Below are positions 16,819 to 23,453 of a stretch of DNA of 35,890 nt, in pieces. This DNA comes from Anaeromyxobacter sp. RBG_16_69_14. GTDB taxonomy: Bacteria; Myxococcota; Myxococcia; Myxococcales; Anaeromyxobacteraceae. The stretch covers positions 131,797 through 167,686 of the forward strand of contig MEMX01000033.1 of assembly GCA_001768075.1 (NCBI GenBank), written 5' to 3'. Position 1 is the first letter of the stretch; each line of letters begins with the position of its first letter. The notes beneath the pieces were generated by a model. The model saw only the letters and a program-made list of their open reading frames with translations, had not been told where the DNA came from and searched no databases. The translations under genes and the position numbers were made by a program.

Positions 16819-17109
16819 TCACTCCACCGAGCAACGGCGCATGCAGCGCACCAGATCCCGAAGCGCCTGCTCTTCGAGACGGTAGTGCGCGAACCCCGCC
16901 TCCCGGCTCACCCCCACCAGGCCATGCATTCGGAGGATCCGCAACTGCTGCGAGGCGATCGGCTGGGTGACCCCGAGTTCCTCCGCGAGGGCGTTCACGT
17001 GCTGCTCGCCCTCGCACAGGAGCTCGATGATGCGCAGGCGCACCGGGTGGGCCACGGCTTTCAGGACCTCCGCGATCCGCTCGGCCCTGTCGTGCGTGGT
17101 GACCGTCAT
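16819..17109 (-). CDS. ArsR-family repressor with SqrR/BigR-like cysteines
   Basis: A 96-residue winged-helix regulator of the ArsR/SmtB family: VAHPVRLRIIELL, then the recognition helix QPIASQQLRILR, then the wing AGFAHYRL. C32 precedes GE in LLCEGEQ, the position of the reactive cysteine in the persulfide sensors SqrR and BigR. C89 and C93 in VRCMRRC lie in the last helix, where those proteins carry the second cysteine. The ELCVC metal site of arsenic sensors is absent. ATG 17107-17109 has only a weak ribosome site. It heads module 1, 51 bp before mopA1, so it probably represses its own operon and responds to sulfane sulfur (inference). Confidence 0.9.
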   Translation of the reverse strand: MTVTTHDRAERIAEVLKAVAHPVRLRIIELLCEGEQHVNALAEELGVTQPIASQQLRILRMHGLVGVSREAGFAHYRLEEQALRDLVRCMRRCSVE

Positions 17110-17550
17110 CTCTCGTTCTCTAGATATCGCAATGTCGCTATGTGCCGCCGAAAACGTTTTGCAAACACTGTGCGCGAACTCGAGCCGCAGTGGTTCTGTT
17201 GAAGATCCGGGGGAGTCCGGGCGGATCCCCCCGGCCGGGGCTCGCAAGCCTTGCCGATCGCGTGGCCTCGGGCGCGCACTCGATGCGCGCCGCGCATCGT
17301 CATCTTCGCGATCGCAACCGCGGTGAGGGCACACGGACTGCGCGCAAACACCCCCGGCGCGCACAGACACACACACACCCGCCCTTCCCGCGTCCGTCGA
17401 CTACAGGGGTGTCACGTCGGACATCGGAAAAGATGACGCGGTGCTTCATCAGCAAGGAGAAAGCCGCCGAGATCGGCCGTAAGATGCACCCGGTCCTCGA
17501 CAGTCAGTCGTAAGTTCGGGACAGACACGGCAATCCTCGGGGGGGAGCAC
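17110..17550. other. Divergent intergenic region, 441 bp
   Basis: This gap lies between the ArsR gene and the small membrane protein gene and carries the control signals for module 1. AAAACGTTTT (17151-17160) shares the core AAACGTTT with the activator-site palindrome at 24863. A 26-codon frame at 17433-17513 starts MTRCFISKEK behind GGAAAAG and ends 37 bp before the membrane protein. It might be a leader peptide but has no other support. The central part (17200-17400) holds nothing I can name. Confidence 0.5.
17124..17175 (-). promoter_or_regulatory. Candidate operator and weak -24/-12 promoter of module 1
   Basis: ATATCGC-AATG-TCGCTAT (17124-17141) has ATA/TAT outer symmetry and a repeated TCGC, and lies just upstream of the ArsR start, where an ArsR operator is expected. 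Farther upstream, on the minus strand, GCGCAC-AGTGT-TTGCA (17160-17175) has an exact -12 element and exact spacing, but its -24 element lacks one of the two invariant G residues. Confidence 0.35.
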
Positions 17551-17862
17551 ATGCAGCTCATGGCATACGGCTTGGCAGCGCTCGCGATTCTGGTGATGGG
17601 CCTGAACGTCGTCCTCGCCGTCCGACTCCGGCGCGCGATCGTCGGCGGCGAGATCGGCGAGAAGTGGGGCCTGCTCACCATCCTCGTCGCCTTCTTCTTC
17701 GTCGGGTATCTCTTTTCCCCGCTGGCGCTCTACTACGAGATCCCCAGGGAGTACCTCAGCATGCTGGTCTTCGCCGTCTTCCTCTTCGGCGCGATCTACG
17801 TCTGGGTCGTCATCGGCATCATCCGGGACATGCTCACCTTCCTGAAGCTCGTCAAGAAGTGA
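17551..17862 (+). CDS. Small three-helix membrane protein of unknown function
   Basis: A 103-residue protein with hydrophobic segments at about 4-24, 41-63 and 70-93. A basic loop (RLRRAI) follows the first helix and the tail is LKLVKK. GGGGGGGAG lies directly before ATG 17551, a strong ribosome site. It is the only plus-strand gene inside the two-module block. It diverges from module 1 and converges on the NrfD gene with a 38-bp gap. I recognise no family. Its position suggests a role tied to the sulfur modules, for example an accessory subunit or a membrane sensor (inference). Confidence 0.8.
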   Translation: MQLMAYGLAALAILVMGLNVVLAVRLRRAIVGGEIGEKWGLLTILVAFFFVGYLFSPLALYYEIPREYLSMLVFAVFLFGAIYVWVVIGIIRDMLTFLKLVKK

Positions 17863-17900
17863 GCTCCCCGCAGCCCGGAGCAGCGGTGGCGGCGAGCTGA

Positions 17901-18836
17901 TCAGGCCTGGCCGGCCGCCACCATGATCCAGCGCAGCGCGAAGCCGCCCGCGAGCACCAGAAGCGGGGTGACCACCGTCGCGCGCAGGTGGAGGCGCGAC
18001 TCGAGCGTCTCGAGCAGGAGCGGAACCGCCAGCCCCGCGATCACGACGAGGCTCCAGAACGACGCCGTCCATGGGCCACCGAGGAGCAGGGACGCGGCGT
18101 CCTTGCTCGCGGCGCCGCTCGTCACGAGCCCCGCCAGGAAGAGCAGGAGCACGGCAACCTCCAGCCCGATGGCGAGCTTGTCCCATCGCGTGACGAAGTG
18201 ACGCTCGTCCTCGGAGAGCCGGAACAGCATGAGGAACGCGGCGCCCGTGGAGAGGCCCGAGGCGAGGAAGAGCGGACCGAACAAGGCCGAGTTCCATAGA
18301 GCGCGCGCTCCGAGCGTGCTGAGCAGGATGCCCGTGTACAAGCCCAGGGCGGCGCCCACCCCGAGGTTCACCCACCGAAGCTCCTCGAAGCGCTGCCGGC
18401 CAAAGGCGCTCAGGGCCCGCGTCGGCGCCCCGAGGCCGAAGCGGCCCATGAACGCGGCGACCCGCTCGACCTGCTCGTCCCCGAGGCCGGCGAGGGCCAG
18501 CGCGAGCGAGACCGGGTAGACGACGACCAGGATCCAGGCGCCCCAGGACATCGGCGACGTCCACCTAAAGGCGAGATAGAAGCGCCAGGCGTGGAGCTTG
18601 AAGGACAGGTCGAGGAAGAGCGCCCCCATGCCCACGGTCACCAGCACCGGCGCCGCGAAGGCGAGCCAACGCACCGCCGGCGACCGGTCGCCCTCCCTCA
18701 TCATGAGGAGCGAGGTCAGGATCATCACCCCGGCAGCCATGCCTCCGAGGAAGAGGTAAACCGGGATCTCCCACCCCCAGATGTGGAGCAGTGAGTCGAT
18801 CATCAGGCTGTGCCGAGCGACGTCGATCTCGTTCAT
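17901..18836 (-). CDS. NrfD/PsrC-family quinone-interacting membrane subunit (module 2)
   Basis: A 311-residue polytopic protein with about eight helices. It opens LLHIWGWEIPVYLFLGGMAAGVMIL, the typical NrfD/PsrC first helix. NrfD proteins anchor periplasmic ferredoxin-molybdoenzyme complexes and exchange electrons with quinones without haem. ATG 18834-18836 is preferred over an in-frame start at 18866, which would overlap the region right after the previous stop; the gap to YeeE-B/rhodanese is then 36 bp with GGTGA as ribosome site. It is the last gene of the module 2 operon, separated from its expected ferredoxin partner (20592-21131) by the two transporter genes. Confidence 0.92.
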   Translation of the reverse strand: MNEIDVARHSLMIDSLLHIWGWEIPVYLFLGGMAAGVMILTSLLMMREGDRSPAVRWLAFAAPVLVTVGMGALFLDLSFKLHAWRFYLAFRWTSPMSWGAWILVVVYPVSLALALAGLGDEQVERVAAFMGRFGLGAPTRALSAFGRQRFEELRWVNLGVGAALGLYTGILLSTLGARALWNSALFGPLFLASGLSTGAAFLMLFRLSEDERHFVTRWDKLAIGLEVAVLLLFLAGLVTSGAASKDAASLLLGGPWTASFWSLVVIAGLAVPLLLETLESRLHLRATVVTPLLVLAGGFALRWIMVAAGQA

Positions 18837-18872
18837 GGAGTCACCAATTTCGGGGCTTCCGGCCAAGCTTGC

Positions 18873-20072
18873 CTACCCGCTGCAGCCGCCGCCCGCCTTG
18901 CGCGGCGCGCCGGCAGGGGCCGCCACGGGCGTCGGAGGAGGAGGTGCCGCCTTCATGCCGGTCATGGCCGATCGGATACCGGAGCGCAGGCGGTAGAGCT
19001 CGACGTCGGCAGGCAGGGCGCCGGCCGCCAGCGGCGCCGGCTGGACCAGGGCGAAGGTTTCCCAGCCCTTCCATCCCCCCTGGAGCGTGAACACGCGTCC
19101 GGTGTAGGCGGCGGCCGCTGGCGGCAGCTCGAGGAGGTCGCCCTCCCCCACCAGGACGAGGTCGCGCGACGGGTTCGCGTAGGCGAGGCCGAGCGAGCCG
19201 AGCTTGTCGGCCGGGACGCACTCCGCGCCCGGGATGCGCCTGGTCGCGCACGCCTCGAGCGCGCGGAGGTCCACGATCCGCAACCTCCACGGCTCGTCGA
19301 ACACACGCCGGGCCAGGTCGAGCTGACCGATGGCCGGGGCCTCGCGGATCCGCGCCTGGGTGCTGCTCGGCAGGGCGAGGCCCGCGACGCCCACCAGCAC
19401 GACCGCAGCGAAGCCTGCGAAGACCAGCCGGCCCGGCTTTCCCGCGGGCGTCGCCATGGCGACCGGATCCGCCCGGCCGGACAGCACCTTCTCCAGCTTC
19501 TCTGCCCCGAGGAAGCAGCCCACGGCCATGGCGGTCACGGCGAGCGCCACGACCACCGGCCCGGCCTTCGCCGGCAGGTGGAACAGCTCCCACAGGTAGT
19601 AGTTGCCGAAGTTGCCCGCGTTGTGGAACCAGGCGAACCCGGGGCGCCACTCGACCTCCGACCAGGCCACCTGGCCGACGATGACCCCAAGGATCGTGTA
19701 GAGGCCGTCGAGCTTGCCGGAGGCCATGGCCACGAAGGACGTGCCCGGGCAGTACCCGGACATGATGAAGCCCGCGCCGAGCAGGAAGCCACCCGCTACC
19801 ATGGGGAGGAGGAAGGTGGCGCTCGCGGCGTGGTCGGCGACAACCTTGAAGTCGGCGAGTCCGACCGTGGACGCCAGCACGAGCCCGAGCATGGCGGTGA
19901 CGATGGCGCTGAACATGACCTTGAAGACGGTCATGTCGGTTCCGTAGAACTGCGCCGCGAGCTTGGGCGCGCGGCCGAAGCCAGCGCGCTCGAGCACGAA
20001 CCCGAACCCGAAGCCGATGAGGACGGCGACCACGAGGCCCAGCTCGTGCGCCGGAAGGACCGGGAACGTCAT
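18873..20072 (-). CDS. YeeE-B transporter half fused to a rhodanese-like domain (module 2)
   Basis: A 399-residue fusion. Residues 1-195 are a YeeE/YedE second half with GFGFVLERAGFGRA (20-35) and pore cysteine C108 in GYCPGTS. A further helix (about 216-235) precedes a rhodanese-like domain (about 240-345) with RIVDLRALEACATRRIPGAE and LQGGWKGW. Where the catalytic Cys belongs, the chain reads LVLVGEGD (about 305-312), so the active-site cysteine is absent. The tail is Pro/Ala-rich and ends RKAGGGCSG with C397. By analogy with module 1, the domain lies in the periplasm. ATG 20070-20072 has GAGGAGGGAG upstream and overlaps the YeeE-A stop by 4 bp. Confidence 0.92.
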   Translation of the reverse strand: MTFPVLPAHELGLVVAVLIGFGFGFVLERAGFGRAPKLAAQFYGTDMTVFKVMFSAIVTAMLGLVLASTVGLADFKVVADHAASATFLLPMVAGGFLLGAGFIMSGYCPGTSFVAMASGKLDGLYTILGVIVGQVAWSEVEWRPGFAWFHNAGNFGNYYLWELFHLPAKAGPVVVALAVTAMAVGCFLGAEKLEKVLSGRADPVAMATPAGKPGRLVFAGFAAVVLVGVAGLALPSSTQARIREAPAIGQLDLARRVFDEPWRLRIVDLRALEACATRRIPGAECVPADKLGSLGLAYANPSRDLVLVGEGDLLELPPAAAAYTGRVFTLQGGWKGWETFALVQPAPLAAGALPADVELYRLRSGIRSAMTGMKAAPPPPTPVAAPAGAPRKAGGGCSG

Positions 20073-20578
20073 CGCCACTCCCTCCTCATGAACCACGCGA
20101 GCGCGTAGCCGCCGCCGAACACGGAAAACATGAAGGCCCAGCTGCCGACGGAGAGCAGCGCGCCGCCGGAGAGCGCCTGGCCCGAGGTACAACCGCGGGT
20201 CATCTTGGCGGCGATCCCCATGAGCAGGCCGCCCGAGAGGGCCAGCGCCACGCGGGCTCCCGTGCCGATCCGCGGTCCCTTCAGGACCTCAATCTTGAGC
20301 CGCCCCGAGGTGTAGGCGGCCACGAAGCCACCGAGGAGCACGCCCAGGATCTCGAATACCAGCCAGGAGACGTGAGCGCTCGCCGCGGCACGGGCCAGCG
20401 GCGCGGTCTTCGCCACGTGGGCGGGCGCCAGCACATCGAGCGCGGCGATGCCGAAGCGCAGCGACGCCCCGGACGCCCCGAGGCCGTTGCCCATGACCAG
20501 GAAGGCGCTGAGCAGCACGAGGCCCAGCGCCACGCCGGCCAGGTACGGGTTCCAGAACTTGTTCGGGTTCCGTTCCAT
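20069..20578 (-). CDS. YeeE/YedE-family sulfur transporter, first half (YeeE-A, module 2)
   Basis: A 169-residue membrane protein with the same start as its module 1 counterpart (WNPYLAGVALGLVLLSAFLVMGNGLGASG) and the signature RGCTSGQALSGGALLSVGSW around C130. It pairs with the YeeE-B half encoded by the next, overlapping gene to rebuild a full YeeE/YedE transporter. ATG 20576-20578 lies 13 bp after the ferredoxin stop. The extracytoplasmic loop is shorter and alanine-rich compared with module 1. Confidence 0.93.
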   Translation of the reverse strand: MERNPNKFWNPYLAGVALGLVLLSAFLVMGNGLGASGASLRFGIAALDVLAPAHVAKTAPLARAAASAHVSWLVFEILGVLLGGFVAAYTSGRLKIEVLKGPRIGTGARVALALSGGLLMGIAAKMTRGCTSGQALSGGALLSVGSWAFMFSVFGGGYALAWFMRREWR

Positions 20579-20591
20579 GAGCTCTCCAGCG

Positions 20592-21131
20592 CTACGAGAG
20601 GAAGAAGACGTTCGGCTTGTTGCCGGCCTCGGGCTGCAGGACCCTGCTCCTGCGGCTGCGCAAGAGGCGCGCGACGGGGCTGTCCGGGTCCTCCAGGTCA
20701 CCGAAAGTGAGCGATCGCGTCGGGCACGTCTCGACGCACGCCGGCTGCTTCCCCTTCTGCACGCGGTGCAGGCAGAAGGTGCACTTGTCCACGAAGCCGG
20801 CCGGATGGACGTAGCGGGCGCCATAGGGACAGGCGGCGATGCAGGCCTTGCAGCCGGTACACTTGTTCCTGGCCACCGCCACCACGCCGCCCTCTGCGAC
20901 ATGCGAGGCGCCCGTGGGGCAAGCGTCCACGCAGGAGGGCTCGCTGCAGTGGTTGCAGCGCTCGGAGCGGATCTCCATCGAGAGGTCCGGGAACGCGCCC
21001 CGCACCTCCTGCACGATCCAGTCGCGGAAGCCGCCGTCCGGGAGGGCGTTCTCGGTCTTGCACGAGATGACGCAGGCGCTGCAACCGACACAGCGCACCG
21101 TGTCCACGGCCATGGCGTAGCGCTTCTTCAT
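20592..21131 (-). CDS. Four-cluster ferredoxin subunit (PsrB/PhsB/TtrB-like, module 2)
   Basis: A 179-residue electron-transfer subunit with four cysteine motifs: CVGCSACVISC, CNHCSEPSCVDAC, CTGCKACIAAC and CTFC...CVETC. It aligns with the N-terminal domain of the module 1 fusion but has no membrane part; the NrfD protein is the expected membrane partner. There is no Tat signal, so it would be exported together with MopA2, as in polysulfide and thiosulfate reductases. ATG 21129-21131 overlaps the mopA2 stop by 4 bp, showing that the two subunits are co-translated. The C-terminal 20 residues are basic and of unknown role. Confidence 0.94.
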   Translation of the reverse strand: MKKRYAMAVDTVRCVGCSACVISCKTENALPDGGFRDWIVQEVRGAFPDLSMEIRSERCNHCSEPSCVDACPTGASHVAEGGVVAVARNKCTGCKACIAACPYGARYVHPAGFVDKCTFCLHRVQKGKQPACVETCPTRSLTFGDLEDPDSPVARLLRSRRSRVLQPEAGNKPNVFFLS

Positions 21132-23362
21132 GCGAACCTCTCGGCAACCTCGATGCGCACGAAGTTCACGTTCATGCCCGTGCCGCCCATGATCGGGTCG
21201 ATCTTGTACCGGGTGACGAGCTCGGCGTCGGACGCGCCCCGCCCGTGCGCGTACCGGAGCTTCTTCGCCGTCTGCCCCCAGCCGTGGACCAGGTAGACGC
21301 AGTCGCCGCGAATGCGCTCGGTCACCTTCGCCTTCACCGGTCCGGAGCGCGCGCCGTCCTGGTTCACGAGCCAGACGCGATCGCCGCTCCTGAGTGGGTG
21401 ATCGAAGCCCGGCAGCGCGCGCGCCACACCGGCGTTCACCCACACCTCGTTCTCCGGGTAGGGCTCGGCGAGGAGCCGGTTGTTCACCGTGCGGCCAAAG
21501 GTATGGGTGGGGGCGCGGCCCGTGAGCAGTCGGAAGTGGCCCGGAGGCCCCTCCTCCTGCGGGTAGTACTGCGGGAGCGCGTCGAAACCGAGCTTCGCCA
21601 GTTGCTCGCTCTTCAGCTCGATCTTCTTCGAGTCGGTGGCGACCTGGACCGGGAGCCCCTCCTCCTCGCACGTGGGCACGGGCTTTCCCAGCACCACGCC
21701 CTTGGCCCGGACCTGCGCTACGTCATGGCCGCCGGCGCGCAGCCTCGCGTCCACGTACTCCCGAGCGTCCTTCCAGGGGAAGTACGCGGAGAGGCCCACG
21801 TGGGCCGCCATCTCCTTGGCGATCCACCAGCCCGGCTTCGAGTCGTACATCGGCGGCACAGCCTCCTGGCGCAGCGCGAGGAAGGGCTGCTTGTACGCGG
21901 GGGCGGCGACGTCGTCGTCGCGCTCGAGGTAGGTGGCCTCGGGCAGCACCACGTCGCTGTAGCCGCAGATCTCCGCCGGCAGGACGTCGATGGAGACCAC
22001 GAAGTCGAGGTTCTGGAGGGCGGTGATGGTCTGCTTTCGGCTCGGCAACGCCTGGATGAGGTTGCAGCCGTAGATGATCCAGGCCTTGAGGTCGTACAGC
22101 GCGTGCCCGGGCACGCTGGCGTCGCACAGGCCGGAGGCGATCACCTCGCCGGCGATGGGATACCCGCCGCTCTTCGGCTTGTCGGCGACGCCCTTGGGAC
22201 CGTGGGGGAAGGGCTTCGCGACGGAGAACGGCGCCAGGGCCATCTTGCCGGGGCTCACGTAACCGCCGCGCCGGCCCCAGCTCCCCAGCAGCGCTGCCAG
22301 GATCGCCATGGCGCGCGCGCGCTGCGTGTCGTCGCCGTACCAGGTGGTGTGGCGGCCCGGATGGACGAGCGAGGCGGGCCGCGCCGAGGCGATGAAGCGC
22401 GCGCTCTCGCGGATGAGCTCGGGCCGGATGCCGGTGATGGGGTAGGCCCACTCCGGCGTCTTGTCGGCGACGTGCGCCTTGAGCTCGTCGAGACCCATGG
22501 CGTGGCTCGCCAGGTACTCGGCGTCGTAGCGCTTCTCTGCGAGCATCACGTTCATCCAGGCGAGGAGCAGCGCGATGTCGGTGCCGGGCTTGATGGGGAG
22601 CCAGTAGCGCGCCTTCCCCGCCGCCACCGAGAAGCGCGGGTCGACGACGACGAGCTGGGCGCCCTTGCCCACCGCCTCCGCCAGCTCCTGCACCTGGGTG
22701 TTGTGCATGTTCTCGCCCAGGTGGCTGCCGATGAGCGTGATGACGCGCGCATTGGCGATGTCGATGGGCTCGGGCGAGCCGAGCGGCGTACCGTAGGTGA
22801 GGAGGTAGCCTGCCTCTCGCGGGCCGCGGCACTGCGCGTACGAGGGCGCGCCGACGTTGGGCGAGCCCCATGCTTTCATGAAGTGCTTGAACCAGCTGCC
22901 GCCTGAGCCATGCGTGAACAGGGCGACGGCCTCCGGGCCGTACTTGCGCTTCACGTCGAGGAGTCCGTCCCCGACGCGGTTCAGGGCCGCGTCCCAGCTC
23001 ACCTCCTCGAACACGTCCTCGCCGCGCTTCTGCCGGCGCACGAGGGGCTTCTTCAGCCGATCGGGGTCGTAGAGGAGGCCGGTCGCGCCGGCGCCGCGCG
23101 GGCACAGCATGCCCCGGGAGAGCGGGTGCTCGGGGTTGCCGACGATCTTGGTGACCCGGCCGTCCTTCACGTGCGCGAGCACGCCGCAGCCCCAGAAGCA
23201 CAGCTCGCAGAACGTGGCGACGACGTGGTCGCCGTCGGTTCCTGGGTCCTCCACGCGATTGGCATCGAGGCCCCACCACTTGCTGGTGGGACCGGAGGCG
23301 AGCACGCCCCCGCCGACTGCCGCGCCACCGATCTGGATGAACTGCCTGCGGGTGAGACTCAT
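21128..23362 (-). CDS. Tat-exported molybdopterin oxidoreductase (MopA2, PsrA/PhsA-like)
   Basis: A 744-residue DMSO-reductase-superfamily catalytic subunit. The Tat signal is TRRQFIQIGG (4-13). The N-terminal cluster site is C52-x2-C55-x3-C59 with C87 (MLCPRG), and C178 in YAQCRG is the likely Mo ligand. It shares TFCELCFW, SHLGEN.HN.QVQ and HTFGRT.NN with MopA1, so the two are paralogues. The best fit is a polysulfide/thiosulfate-type enzyme working in the periplasm with the downstream ferredoxin; reductase versus dehydrogenase direction is undetermined. ATG 23360-23362 has GGAG about 7 bp upstream. The 91-bp gap after fadL contains a possible GCTCGGG/CCCGAGC stem. Confidence 0.93.
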   Translation of the reverse strand: MSLTRRQFIQIGGAAVGGGVLASGPTSKWWGLDANRVEDPGTDGDHVVATFCELCFWGCGVLAHVKDGRVTKIVGNPEHPLSRGMLCPRGAGATGLLYDPDRLKKPLVRRQKRGEDVFEEVSWDAALNRVGDGLLDVKRKYGPEAVALFTHGSGGSWFKHFMKAWGSPNVGAPSYAQCRGPREAGYLLTYGTPLGSPEPIDIANARVITLIGSHLGENMHNTQVQELAEAVGKGAQLVVVDPRFSVAAGKARYWLPIKPGTDIALLLAWMNVMLAEKRYDAEYLASHAMGLDELKAHVADKTPEWAYPITGIRPELIRESARFIASARPASLVHPGRHTTWYGDDTQRARAMAILAALLGSWGRRGGYVSPGKMALAPFSVAKPFPHGPKGVADKPKSGGYPIAGEVIASGLCDASVPGHALYDLKAWIIYGCNLIQALPSRKQTITALQNLDFVVSIDVLPAEICGYSDVVLPEATYLERDDDVAAPAYKQPFLALRQEAVPPMYDSKPGWWIAKEMAAHVGLSAYFPWKDAREYVDARLRAGGHDVAQVRAKGVVLGKPVPTCEEEGLPVQVATDSKKIELKSEQLAKLGFDALPQYYPQEEGPPGHFRLLTGRAPTHTFGRTVNNRLLAEPYPENEVWVNAGVARALPGFDHPLRSGDRVWLVNQDGARSGPVKAKVTERIRGDCVYLVHGWGQTAKKLRYAHGRGASDAELVTRYKIDPIMGGTGMNVNFVRIEVAERFA

Positions 23363-23453
23363 GCTCCAGCTCCTTCATGACTTCAGGGCTCGGGCCCCCC
23401 GTCCCTCCCTGCCTTGTTGGAGCCAGGCCGCCCCCGAGCAGATTCAGCGCTGG

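Noticed and set aside
16819-17109. Arsenic-resistance or arsenate-respiration reading of the ArsR gene plus molybdoenzyme
   Set aside because: No ELCVC metal motif, no arsenic efflux or reductase genes, and the transporters are YeeE/YedE sulfur-type proteins.
17433-17513. A 26-codon open frame before the small membrane protein gene
   Set aside because: It has only a weak ribosome site, no family and no coding signal beyond chance. It is mentioned in the intergenic entry but not called.
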